Assembly: GCF_000348725.1 (NCBI RefSeq)
Contig: NC_020813.1
Location: forward strand, 620,001-684,000
Length of the DNA: 64,000 nt
Direction of reading: 5' to 3'
DNA from: Pseudobdellovibrio exovorus JSS
GTDB lineage: Bacteria; Bdellovibrionota; Bdellovibrionia; Bdellovibrionales; Bdellovibrionaceae
Positions within the stretch are counted from its first letter, which is position 1; the number at the start of each line of letters is the position of its first letter. The position numbers and the translations under genes are program-made. Shown here piece by piece: positions 8,631 to 16,112 of the stretch. The notes under the pieces were generated by a model, which saw nothing but the letters and a program-made list of their open reading frames with translations, made no database searches and was not told the origin of the DNA.

Positions 8631-9152
8631 ATGAAAAACATATTTTTAGGATTAGTCTTAGCTTTAGTAGGTTTTGGTTGTGCTCAAGATAAACAGACAG
8701 CCTACACGACGACAGCAACACCACAATACACTTACATGAATGGATCTTGTTATGACTACGCTAACATGGTGTATGTGGCCAGCAGCTACTGTAGTTCGAC
8801 AACGGCATCAACAGGTTACGTCTATAATAATGGATACTGTTATTCGACAACAACAGGTCAGTATGTAGATAGCTCTTACTGCTCAACAACAACAACCGGA
8901 ACAACCAATACAGGATATGTCTATTACAATGGTTACTGCTACTCAACGACGACAGGGCAATATGTTTCAACAGCGTATTGCAGTACGACCGGCACTACCG
9001 GTACAACTGTAGGTGGAACTGGTGGCACTTGCTACGGAACTTATATTTATTCTCAAGGTGGTTATTATCAGTATGTGCAATGTTCTGGCTACAATTGTCG
9101 TGGGTACATGTTGATTCAAGCCAACACAGGTCAAACAGTTTACTGTCAGTAA
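8631..9152 (+). CDS. Tyr/Cys/Thr-repeat lipoprotein
   Basis: The start is ATG 8631, behind the excellent ribosome site GGAGGAACTT; the TTG at 8619 lies inside that site. The 173-residue precursor has a lipobox GFGC (Cys near residue 17). The mature part holds three tandem units of about 30 residues with the pattern Y-x-NG-x-CY ... YV-x3-YCS-T-rich linker. The second and third units are nearly identical and the first is diverged. A fourth Tyr/Cys-rich part ends the protein. Paired cysteines in each unit suggest one disulphide per repeat. Function unknown; a surface-exposed or adhesive role is only a guess. Confidence 0.75.
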   Translation: MKNIFLGLVLALVGFGCAQDKQTAYTTTATPQYTYMNGSCYDYANMVYVASSYCSSTTASTGYVYNNGYCYSTTTGQYVDSSYCSTTTTGTTNTGYVYYNGYCYSTTTGQYVSTAYCSTTGTTGTTVGGTGGTCYGTYIYSQGGYYQYVQCSGYNCRGYMLIQANTGQTVYCQ

Positions 9153-9254
9153 CATAAGAATTGGGACTTGTTAGAACGACGAGTATTTTTGACTCTACGA
9201 AAATGTGAATTTGGTACTTAGATACAATATATACAGAGCTAATGATTTTTAAAT

Positions 9255-9271
9255 TTGGCAAGAGCCTTGCT
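9255..9271 (+). promoter_or_regulatory. Sigma-54 (-24/-12) promoter match
   Basis: TTGGCAAGAGCCTTGCT matches YTGGCACG-N4-TTGCW except for A in place of C at one position. GG and GC are exactly 12 bases apart. Transcription would start near 9282, about 30 bases before the ATG at 9313. Confidence 0.65.
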
Positions 9272-9312
9272 TTAGATGGTTTTAATAACGGGTTACAAAA
9301 AGGAGAACCATT

Positions 9313-9591
9313 ATGAAAATCACAACATCGTTAATCGTCTTAGCTCTAGCAACAGGTTTAATGACAAGCTCTTTCGCACATGCAGAAGAAACTGTAGGTG
9401 AAAAGGCTGCGGCCACAGCAACTAAAGCTAAAAATGCAACTAAGAAAGCTTATCGTAGCGCTAAAGATGAAGTCTGCGAAATGATCAATGGCAAGATGGA
9501 GTGTTTACCTCAAAAAGTAAAACACAAAGCTCAGAATGCCGCAGACAGCGCAGAAGCGAAAGCTAAAGAGGTAAAGAACAAGGTGGATTAA
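9313..9591 (+). CDS. Secreted Ala/Lys-rich helical (LEA/apolipoprotein-like) protein
   Basis: A 92-residue protein with a signal peptide ending at SFAHA (residue 24), preceded by AAGGAGAACC. The mature part is made of Ala/Lys/Glu-rich amphipathic repeats (KAAATATKAKNATKKAY, AADSAEAKAKEVKNK) around a short Cys-containing insert. This composition is seen in LEA-like and stress-induced small periplasmic proteins. A sigma-54 promoter match lies upstream and a long hairpin spans the stop. Exact function unknown. Confidence 0.7.
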   Translation: MKITTSLIVLALATGLMTSSFAHAEETVGEKAAATATKAKNATKKAYRSAKDEVCEMINGKMECLPQKVKHKAQNAADSAEAKAKEVKNKVD

Positions 9592-9603
9592 CACCTTGTT
9601 CTT
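9574..9603 (+). terminator. 12-bp perfect hairpin containing the stop codon
   Basis: AAGAACAAGGTG (9574-9585) pairs fully with CACCTTGTTCTT (9592-9603). The six-base loop GATTAA contains the stop codon. A run of seven T begins seven bases later. It could terminate after the 9313 gene or act as an attenuator. Its last three bases are also used by a second hairpin that covers the next ribosome site. Confidence 0.55.
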
Positions 9604-9629
9604 GGCCGATTTTTTTAACATCAGCCAAG
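9601..9629 (+). promoter_or_regulatory. Hairpin overlapping the ribosome site of the 9639 gene
   Basis: CTTGGC (9601-9606) pairs with GCCAAG (9624-9629). The latter runs into the ribosome site AAGGAGG (9627-9633) for the ATG at 9639. It shares bases 9601-9603 with the preceding hairpin, so the two cannot form fully at once. Confidence 0.4.
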
Positions 9630-9638
9630 GAGGTTGTT

Positions 9639-10142
9639 ATGTCAGAGATTCATGGAAGTTATGATATGGGGCCCAGTGTTTTATCACCTGAAAATGTGGC
9701 TCCAAAAACTGCTGAAGTGCAGGATTTAGAACGCATTCTACGCGGAGAAATTTCAGCAGTAGAAGCGTATAAGCAAGTTCTTGAAAAATACTCGACCTAT
9801 GAAAATGCAAATTCATTAAGGCGAATTCTTGTCGAACATGAAAAGGCAGTTGATTTTTGGAAAAAACAACTGCGCTCGCAAGAGTCGTTTGTTGAGGAAT
9901 CTTCAGGCCCTTGGGGAACTGTCGTTGAAACTTTTGTCGGAGCGGCAAAGTTATTTGGTGATGGGCCCACTTTACGTGCCTTGAAAGAGGGCGAGGAGCA
10001 TGGTCTTAACGAATATCAAGATTTGATTGAAAATGGAAATGTCAATTTTGAGTCAGAATCTTTCATTAAAACTATTTGTTTGGATCAACAGCGATTGCAC
10101 ATCGCAACTTTGGATAGTCTTATTATGATGAACAAGGTTTAA
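9639..10142 (+). CDS. DUF2383-like four-helix-bundle (PA2169 family) protein
   Basis: A 167-residue cytoplasmic, all-helical protein. The pattern LERILRGEISAVEAYKQVLEK ... LRRILVEHEKAVDFW ... ALKEGEEHGLNEYQDL, with regularly placed Glu/His, is that of the ferritin-like DUF2383 family. The family's role is unknown, with stress-linked expression in some bacteria. Its ribosome site AAGGAGG is partly hidden in a hairpin. It lies between two sigma-54 promoter matches and may be read from the first. Confidence 0.6.
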   Translation: MSEIHGSYDMGPSVLSPENVAPKTAEVQDLERILRGEISAVEAYKQVLEKYSTYENANSLRRILVEHEKAVDFWKKQLRSQESFVEESSGPWGTVVETFVGAAKLFGDGPTLRALKEGEEHGLNEYQDLIENGNVNFESESFIKTICLDQQRLHIATLDSLIMMNKV

Positions 10143-10400
10143 TCCTCGTTTAATCTTCAAGGAAAAAATCAGCGAAAGCATTCAGAATCGTCTGGCGGCG
10201 TAGATTAGTGGTAGAAACTGTCACTGGTCTGCGCCGTTTCTTTTTCATCTTCTGATAAATCCTGCATTGGCATGCCGTCCTGATCAAACCAACTAAAATT
10301 AAAAAGGGGAGTTATGGGATTTGAAAAGAGGAAAAATCCCCCATGATTTTCCACTGAATACTTTAAAGTCGGTTTAATTACAGTTCAGATCTAAATTCGG
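10143..10400. other. Non-coding gap, nothing recognised
   Basis: About 260 bases between the DUF2383-like gene and the sigma-54 match. Only very short reading frames without ribosome sites are present on either strand. No hairpin with a T-run and no known RNA family was recognised. Confidence 0.5.
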
Positions 10401-10417
10401 CTGGCAACCCAATTGCT
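10401..10417 (+). promoter_or_regulatory. Sigma-54 (-24/-12) promoter match
   Basis: CTGGCAACCCAATTGCT fits YTGGCACG-N4-TTGCW with the GG and GC elements 12 bases apart; two bases of the -24 element differ. It lies 40 bases before the ATG at 10457. Confidence 0.6.
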
Positions 10418-10456
10418 TTTAGTAAAGTCAAACTAACGTCATCGAAAGGAAGTTAT

Positions 10457-10741
10457 ATGAATCCATCAACTCTTCAGAAAGAAACAGAAAAAAAACTCAA
10501 CGGCGCAGCTAAGGAAATTGGTAATGCTGTTGAAACAGTATCAGATCGTCTAGAGAAATTTTCTCACGACGCTGGCCAACAGGTTGGCAACTTCGCTTCA
10601 GAGTTTTCTGAGCGCGCATCTGAGTACGTAGGTACTAGCAGAAGTTATATTAAAGAGAATCCGATTCAGGCTGCTGCGATTGCGGTCGCTGCAGGGGCTG
10701 CAATTGGCTGTTTATTAACGTTGGCTGCCCGTCGCCGCTGA
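10457..10741 (+). CDS. DUF883 (ElaB/YqjD-like) membrane-anchored protein
   Basis: A 94-residue protein with an amphipathic coiled N-terminal part and a C-terminal membrane helix. The end ENPIQAAAIAVAAGAAIGCL...RRR is the DUF883 signature (ENPxxAxxxAxxxGxxxGxLL-RR). E. coli members ElaB and YqjD are tail-anchored, stationary-phase ribosome-binding proteins under stress sigma control. Here a sigma-54 match precedes the gene, AAGGAAG is the ribosome site, and a strong terminator follows. Confidence 0.8.
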   Translation: MNPSTLQKETEKKLNGAAKEIGNAVETVSDRLEKFSHDAGQQVGNFASEFSERASEYVGTSRSYIKENPIQAAAIAVAAGAAIGCLLTLAARRR

Positions 10742-10759
10742 TAAACACTTTGTAGCCGC

Positions 10760-10796
10760 AAACCAGTGACGCCAAAACGTCACTGGTTTATTTTTT
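10760..10796 (+). terminator. Rho-independent terminator
   Basis: AAACCAGTGACG (10760-10771) pairs with CGTCACTGGTTT (10778-10789) around a six-base loop, followed by A and six T. It ends the transcript of the DUF883-like gene. Confidence 0.85.
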
Positions 10797-10824
10797 AAAC
10801 CACCTCTCAGAAGGAGAATAAAAT

Positions 10825-11442
10825 ATGTTATCTTTAAATAAACTGGTCATGCCCTTATTGCCTATGATTTTACAGTCATTGACTGGAAAAAGTGATCAAG
10901 CTGGTAACATGGTTTCACAAATGCAACTCTTAAGTTTAGTTTCCTCTGAAGTTAAAAAACAAATGTCGAAGTTAATATTAAAAATCTCGTTTGCTTTAGT
11001 CGCGACAGGTGTTTTGATTTATTCGTTAATTATATTAGCGCAATATGCTCACACATTTATGCAGACCTACGAAAATGGTCCTGTGTTTTCTGTTATTTTC
11101 TTTGCAGCACTAACGGGACTGTGTGTTTTCGGTCTTTTTATGATGTTCCGCGAAGAGCCACCTCCGGCACCAGTTAAATCATTTCAGTCACTGGGACGCT
11201 CTTTCAGTTTTGAAAAAATATATACCAACTTTTTAGAAGGATTAGCTCAAGGTATCGAACACAATCAAGAGGTGCATAGAACTGAAAAAACGGGTTCTTA
11301 TAGACCTTCAGAGGAATCCGACAGTGCTCAACAGTCATTTTTCAAAAAAGATGATGAGTATGCTGCCTTAGAACGTGACTATCTAAGAAGCTTCGGTGAT
11401 AGACGCCGTCCTGAGCCGCGCAATAGTTACGATATGAACTAG
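10825..11442 (+). CDS. Two-TM membrane protein, YqjE/holin-superfamily-like
   Basis: A 205-residue protein. Its helical N-terminus is followed by two membrane helices (about residues 52-73 and 88-109) and a long polar, charged cytoplasmic tail with many Ser/Glu/Arg. Proteins of this build (YqjE-like) commonly sit after DUF883 genes, so the pairing supports the call, but sequence identity is too weak to be sure. AGAAGGAG precedes the ATG. The terminator upstream implies a separate promoter or readthrough. Confidence 0.55.
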   Translation: MLSLNKLVMPLLPMILQSLTGKSDQAGNMVSQMQLLSLVSSEVKKQMSKLILKISFALVATGVLIYSLIILAQYAHTFMQTYENGPVFSVIFFAALTGLCVFGLFMMFREEPPPAPVKSFQSLGRSFSFEKIYTNFLEGLAQGIEHNQEVHRTEKTGSYRPSEESDSAQQSFFKKDDEYAALERDYLRSFGDRRRPEPRNSYDMN

Positions 11443-11458
11443 ATCACTAATGGATCAG

Positions 11459-12775
11459 TTACTGACCGATCTTTAAAATATACTCAGCAATAATTTTTAA
11501 CTCAGCATCGGGTAAGGGCATCGGAGGCATCTGCGGATAGTCCGGGCGCTTTTTACCGGGTGCTTTTGTCCATGCGACAATGCCATCAGGGTTTCCCGTA
11601 TAGATCTTAGCAATCTCTTTTAATGGTGGTCCCACCAAGCGTGTATCCAAACCATGACAGGCAAAACAAGCATGGGACAGCTGTTTTCCCCGTTCCAGTA
11701 AAGTCGACTCATCCAGTGGACCCGATTCAACTAAGGCCTGCAGTGCAGCTTGTTCTTGGGCTTCTTTTACCAGCTTCTGATAAGCTATGGTTTTTTCAGC
11801 CACTGCTTTTTTGTGATGTGAAAGAGCCTGCTCACGATAAAAGTGACGGCCAGAGGCCATACACAGAACAGTTAATCCCAATAAGCTCGCAATTTTAATA
11901 ACTCGACTTCCGGCAGTGCCGGTTTCCTGTACTTCTTTCCACATCAACCAAATGGCAGGCACAGCGATAAATACTCCTGAAAAAATCGTCACCAGCATTT
12001 TCATGCTCAGCCCATGTGAGGGCAGGGATATTAAAACCAGTGGCCCAATTAGAAATTGCAAGGCGGTTACAATTAAAGCGATGACATAAAATTGGCGTAT
12101 AAAAAAGGATCTGTTTTCTGCTAAGGAAGATTCAAGTTTGGCAAAAGTTTCGTATTTAAACATCCAAACTAAAAATAAAGAGGTGACGCTGATACAGGCC
12201 GCCATAAAGTGTAAGTAGCGCGTGAACACACTAGGAAGCATCATCGCAGAAACAAAGCCTTTTACTGCCGCCCACTTTTCGGGGAACAGCATCAGATTGA
12301 TATTGGTCAGAAAAACAAGAGGAATAAACAGAAAGATCGCAACCACTATGGCGATGATTGAAATATGGATTGTTTTGTGTTGCTGCAATATAGTCCATGT
12401 GTACTTGTGCAAATAAGTCAGTAAAAAGGCTACGGCGACTGAAGGAACAACAAGCATCCAAACAGATCCTGTTAAAGAGTTCGCTGCGTAAAACCAAACT
12501 GTGTAAAGCACATTGATGATCAGCAAAGGAGCGACGCCCAGTACGACGGCCATACTTTTATTGACGGTGATTGTTTTGGCGATGAACAAAGCCAGCTCGT
12601 CGTAGATTTTATTTCCTCGTCCGCGAATTTCATAAATAAGAGCAAAGATAGCGCCACCGACCATTAGGTTAACAAATAGCAAATGGGCGATGAAGGAAAG
12701 GACTAATAAAGTTTTTAAAAAAACTTCGGCGGCCGGTAGCGGCAAAGGAATGTCATGTGGGATAGGAGTTTTCAT
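11459..12775 (-). CDS. CydA-superfamily membrane cytochrome with C-terminal cytochrome c domain (subunit 2)
   Basis: A 438-residue inner-membrane protein with about nine TM helices, then a monohaem class I cytochrome c domain: CFACH at 370-374 and a later MPPMP giving the Met ligand. The first helix has H in IAHLLFVNLMVGG, aligning with the CydA haem ligand His19 region. The segment YLHFMAACISVT aligns by eye with the E. coli CydA His186 (haem b558) region. The glutamates of the oxygen-binding helix seen in the partner are missing. Its start directly abuts the partner's stop (one base between), so they are co-expressed. It is probably part of a quinol- or cytochrome-linked terminal oxidase or reductase. 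Confidence 0.7.
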   Translation of the reverse strand: MKTPIPHDIPLPLPAAEVFLKTLLVLSFIAHLLFVNLMVGGAIFALIYEIRGRGNKIYDELALFIAKTITVNKSMAVVLGVAPLLIINVLYTVWFYAANSLTGSVWMLVVPSVAVAFLLTYLHKYTWTILQQHKTIHISIIAIVVAIFLFIPLVFLTNINLMLFPEKWAAVKGFVSAMMLPSVFTRYLHFMAACISVTSLFLVWMFKYETFAKLESSLAENRSFFIRQFYVIALIVTALQFLIGPLVLISLPSHGLSMKMLVTIFSGVFIAVPAIWLMWKEVQETGTAGSRVIKIASLLGLTVLCMASGRHFYREQALSHHKKAVAEKTIAYQKLVKEAQEQAALQALVESGPLDESTLLERGKQLSHACFACHGLDTRLVGPPLKEIAKIYTGNPDGIVAWTKAPGKKRPDYPQMPPMPLPDAELKIIAEYILKIGQ

Positions 12776-14161
12776 TTAGCGGGTTTCCTTCTTGTCTTCT
12801 TCAGTTGAAATACCGATAACTTGCACGCCTTCAAACGGTTCTTGGCTGTATTGTAAAGAGATCAGATATTTTGCAAGTGCCTGTCGCTCTTTTTCATTTC
12901 CGGGAAATGGAGGCATAAAAATACGGGTTTGATGCATAACTGCAAGATAGTTGGTAATAGTCTCCACATTCCAAGGGTTGCTGCCGTACATATGACTTAA
13001 CTTAGTGACGACTGAATTCACTCCGTTAACTGTGTGGCATCTGGTGCAAGTGAGATTGAAGACCTCGCGTCCGGCAGCGAGTTTATTTTGTTCTGTTATT
13101 TCGCGTATAGAGACATAAGGTGCGTGTTTTAAGATTCCATCACGTTGTAATAATGGGTAGTCATCTTTACGAAAGCCATTGGCATACAGATAGTTACCGA
13201 TAACGTAGGGTTTACGAATAAACTCACGCGATCGTTCAAATTGCCCCATAAAAATGATGAAAATAATAAAAGGAGTAACCATTACCGCTTTAGAAAGTCT
13301 ACCGGTCTTGATGCCTTTCAATGTCAGTAATAAAACAAACAGAATTGCAATAACAATGGTATAAAGCACACCTTTATACCATGAAGTGAACTCTTGTGTT
13401 GTCAGGGCCACATTAAAATTGGCACGCATAGAATCCGGTATTGCCTGTAAGTACCAATAAGAACCCAAACCTAAAAAAGGCAACCAGGCTAGAATCCATT
13501 TTGAAATAAACTTGGTCGCTTTTTTTCTAAAGTCGTCACTGACTTGTGTAAAAGCCAGAACCAAGAAGGTTGAGCCTCCGGCCATGACCATGGCCAAAGG
13601 CGTTCGGAATGCCAACTGCGGTAAATAGATTGGATTAACAAAACCAGATAAGAAGGATTTATCAGTCAGCCAGTTACCTGGATCCATCATAAAGGCAAGA
13701 ATAGCCACAATGATGGCCATTGTTAGCCATGACGTTAAAGCGAGGTTAAAACCTAAGCGAACATGACCTCGCTTGCGATCATTGACCCATTTATCCCATG
13801 TTAAATAGTAATACAAAATCAGAATCACTTCGGTGACAAAACAAATCCACTCTGTGAACCAGGCCCAGAAAAAAACGCGGATTAAGCTGGCAATAGAGGT
13901 GGGATTAACTAACGATGCCGAAAACCAAATTCCCACACCGGTCATGGCGCCGACAGTAGTGGTGATCAGAAAAAAAGAAAATAAAGTTTTTTTAGCAAAG
14001 CGATCCCATTCGGGATCATAAAGACCTTTTCGTTCCATGCATGCGATGATCAGCATGCCTCCTACCGCAAGGGCATGTGTGATCACAACGTGGGTTATGG
14101 CAACAATTGCAATAAGAAGGCGATTACCAAGAAAGTCTAAATGATATAAGGGGAAATCCAT
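12776..14161 (-). CDS. CydA-superfamily membrane cytochrome with C-terminal cytochrome c domain (subunit 1)
   Basis: A 461-residue inner-membrane protein with about nine TM helices and a C-terminal monohaem cytochrome c domain (CTRCH at 372-376, Met ligand in FMPPF). The N-terminal part follows E. coli CydA: a His in the first helix (ITHVVITHALAVGG), an Glu-bearing loop, a KTLFSFFLITTTVGAMTG segment and a helix with two glutamates (TEWICFVTEV), like the CydA Glu99/Glu107 helix. The equivalent of CydA His186 is not seen. No CydB gene lies next to it. The paralogous partner follows immediately and a RegA-like box lies 53 bases upstream. The donor (quinol or cytochrome c) and the acceptor (O2 is likely) are inferred. 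Confidence 0.72.
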   Translation of the reverse strand: MDFPLYHLDFLGNRLLIAIVAITHVVITHALAVGGMLIIACMERKGLYDPEWDRFAKKTLFSFFLITTTVGAMTGVGIWFSASLVNPTSIASLIRVFFWAWFTEWICFVTEVILILYYYLTWDKWVNDRKRGHVRLGFNLALTSWLTMAIIVAILAFMMDPGNWLTDKSFLSGFVNPIYLPQLAFRTPLAMVMAGGSTFLVLAFTQVSDDFRKKATKFISKWILAWLPFLGLGSYWYLQAIPDSMRANFNVALTTQEFTSWYKGVLYTIVIAILFVLLLTLKGIKTGRLSKAVMVTPFIIFIIFMGQFERSREFIRKPYVIGNYLYANGFRKDDYPLLQRDGILKHAPYVSIREITEQNKLAAGREVFNLTCTRCHTVNGVNSVVTKLSHMYGSNPWNVETITNYLAVMHQTRIFMPPFPGNEKERQALAKYLISLQYSQEPFEGVQVIGISTEEDKKETR

Positions 14162-14206
14162 GCCCCCTTATCGAATATAAAAAAGATTTAGAAAATGCCA
14201 CATGAG

Positions 14207-14230
14207 GTTGCATGCAACTGTCCGTGGCGC
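14207..14230 (-). promoter_or_regulatory. RegA/PrrA-like box before the cytochrome pair
   Basis: GCAAC (14214-14218), five bases, then GTGGC (14224-14228) matches the 5+5+5 layout of RegA/RegR sites (GNGRC-N5-GNCGC). A perfect 12-bp palindrome GTTGCATGCAAC (14207-14218) overlaps it. It lies in the 73-base gap upstream of the subunit 1 start. Confidence 0.5.
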
Positions 14231-14234
14231 AACA

Positions 14235-15485
14235 CTAGATGGCTTCGTCTAAGATGCGATCCCAAATTAAAAAGAAAAAACTAATAAGTAGCATGAATAG
14301 CCCAGAAATTATAAAGGCAAAATAAGAATGAAAACTTGCGTGTTGAATCATGTTCAACGAGCCACCAAATGGAGTAATAATCATAATTGAACCACCTAAG
14401 ACAATAAGTCCACACCAAGCGAATACTTGTGAGGCTGAAAAGAATGAACTTACACTTGGTTTTTGTCGCACATAAACATTTAGATAAATTAATGGGACAG
14501 CTAGGGTTATGATACTGGTTTTGAAGTTTTCAAACATACCACTCGTTAATAATATTTTTCCACTACCGACAGATGTTATGCAGACAAGAACTAACGCTAA
14601 AAGTAAGATCATGTGGGCCGCCCATTCCCCACGTGAAATGATTAGCAATGCATGATTACGCCAGCGATAATTCAGGATCGTTCCCAGTGAAGTAATGTAT
14701 CCAGCTAAGCCGACAGATAGAAAAAACTGATTTAACAAATATAGTAATTGAGACCTATCAGAGGCTTCTGTGATACTTTGAAACCCTGTCAGCATGCAAA
14801 GACCTGATACCACACAGATAATAAGAAGAGGTTTGCTGCTGTCTAATTTTGATGCCACCAATAATCGTAGGAAAACTGTTGTAAAAACACTAATTAAAAA
14901 CATTTGGTCTAAAAAGTCTTTCGCTGGCAATGTTATGGCATAAAGATTATTCGTAGATCCCCAAAAAAATTGCGTGCTTTGTAAGACAAACAGGCACAGG
15001 CCAATGCCAATAAGCGAAGTTAGCAACACTGAAGGAATTTTTTCGATTAAGCTTTGTGAGGATTGATGAGCTCTTTGTTCTACAATAATTAAAGCGGATG
15101 AAACTATAGATCCCAATTGCAGCAATAAAAAGAACAGTTGCCCTTGTTCTGGAGCTTGTTCTAATCCAAAATATGTATAGTGATGGTATAAAAAAGGATA
15201 GAAACAAACACCAATAAATAAAATACTTTGTAAGAAGATAATAGTAGTCACAAGCTTTAGGTTTGGAGGACTATCCTTTTGATATGAATTCATCATAGAG
15301 AGTGCTGGAACCCCAACAATAAATAATCCGCAAGAGAGTACGACATTTATGAATGTATGAAGTATTTCTATATTAGACGAGTATCCTGTAAAAGTACGTA
15401 CAAGCAGTATAAATGCTAAAAGGCAGCCTAAAAGCGTCCAAATAAATGGTAGATTACGATACAGACGGTGGAGTGATATTTCCAT
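14235..15485 (-). CDS. Twelve-TM membrane protein of unknown family
   Basis: The start is ATG 15485, behind GAAGG; an ATG at 15515 lacks a ribosome site. The protein has 416 residues with about twelve hydrophobic helices and very short loops. Histidines occur in or near helices 2 (ILHTFIN), 9 (EWAAHMIL) and 12 (HASFHSYFAF). The helix count recalls the core subunit of haem-copper oxidases or NnrS-type proteins, but the usual paired His motifs are not present, so no family is assigned. Lying between the bd-like cytochrome pair and the RegA-like gene, and behind its own RegA-like box, it probably belongs to the same respiratory module. Confidence 0.65.
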   Translation of the reverse strand: MEISLHRLYRNLPFIWTLLGCLLAFILLVRTFTGYSSNIEILHTFINVVLSCGLFIVGVPALSMMNSYQKDSPPNLKLVTTIIFLQSILFIGVCFYPFLYHHYTYFGLEQAPEQGQLFFLLLQLGSIVSSALIIVEQRAHQSSQSLIEKIPSVLLTSLIGIGLCLFVLQSTQFFWGSTNNLYAITLPAKDFLDQMFLISVFTTVFLRLLVASKLDSSKPLLIICVVSGLCMLTGFQSITEASDRSQLLYLLNQFFLSVGLAGYITSLGTILNYRWRNHALLIISRGEWAAHMILLLALVLVCITSVGSGKILLTSGMFENFKTSIITLAVPLIYLNVYVRQKPSVSSFFSASQVFAWCGLIVLGGSIMIITPFGGSLNMIQHASFHSYFAFIISGLFMLLISFFFLIWDRILDEAI

Positions 15486-15534
15486 AGAACCTTCTTTCGT
15501 GACAAGAGTAATCATGGAAATGAGTCAGAGGAAT

Positions 15535-15549
15535 GCAGCAAATTGCGGC
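15535..15549 (-). promoter_or_regulatory. RegA/PrrA-like box before the 12-TM gene
   Basis: GCAGC (15535-15539), AAATT, GCGGC (15545-15549): the same 5+5+5 layout as the boxes at 14214 and 17491, with flanking AT upstream and GC downstream. It lies 50 bases upstream of the 12-TM gene start and just after the regA-like stop. Confidence 0.5.
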
Positions 15550-15599
15550 GCAGTAGAGATGTCGTAAGTTTATAAAAATTATTTTTATTTAGATTGAGT

Positions 15600-16112
15600 T
15601 TATGTATATTTTTTTAATTTTCGTTGAAGGCTTTGGCGATGTAACCCTAAATCTTTAGCGGTCTTAGTTATATTGCCTTCGTTTTTTGTCAGCAAGAAAT
15701 CTATATATTCATGTTCAACCTGTGAAAGAGAAGGCGCTTTAAAGTCTGGGTCAGCTTGAATCCTTTGTCCTAAAAGAGCTTTTTCAATTTCATAGAAACT
15801 GGCTGGTTTTGTTAGGTAGTCAGTTGCTCCTCTTTTCATAGCCTCCACAGCAGTCGAAACGCTGCCGTAGCCAGATAAGATAACTAAAGAGCAAGTGGGT
15901 GAATTGGATTTGATCAGTTGAATAGCATCTAAACCAAACTCTCCACATAGACGTATATCTACTAAGGCATAATCAAAAAATTCTTTTGGAATTTCAGATA
16001 TTTTCGATGCTGTGACAACTGTATAGCCATGATCAGTGAATTCCTGAGCTAAGCTTTTTGAAAGATTAATGTCATCGTCTAAAATCAGTAAATGACGAGT
16101 AGTCTGAATCAT
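15600..16112 (-). CDS. RegA/PrrA/ActR-family redox response regulator
   Basis: A 170-residue protein with a receiver domain (acidic pocket LDDD at 11-14, phosphoryl Asp52 in VDIRLC, conserved Lys in LTKPAS) and a short C-terminal Fis-type helix-turn-helix. The ending ITKTAKDLGLHRQSLQRKL is the hallmark of RegA/PrrA/ActR regulators (SETARRLNMHRRTLQR in RegA). In proteobacteria these control respiratory oxidases, hydrogenases and redox genes. It overlaps the sensor kinase by four bases and is transcribed with it. Three candidate binding boxes lie in the adjoining gaps. Confidence 0.85.
   Translation of the reverse strand: MIQTTRHLLILDDDINLSKSLAQEFTDHGYTVVTASKISEIPKEFFDYALVDIRLCGEFGLDAIQLIKSNSPTCSLVILSGYGSVSTAVEAMKRGATDYLTKPASFYEIEKALLGQRIQADPDFKAPSLSQVEHEYIDFLLTKNEGNITKTAKDLGLHRQSLQRKLKKYT

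Noticed and set aside
8605-8631. Sigma-54 match CTGGCTTGCTTTGCT before the 8631 gene
   Set aside because: GG and GC are ten bases apart rather than twelve, which sigma-54 does not tolerate.
8761-9261. Minus-strand frames opposite the Tyr/Cys-repeat lipoprotein
   Set aside because: They are open only because the Thr/Tyr/Cys-rich repeats read openly on the other strand. They have no ribosome site and no coherent protein features.
10200-10320. Minus-strand short frame ending ...KETAQTSDSFYH
   Set aside because: Only about 22 codons from an ATG, with no ribosome site and no family recognised.
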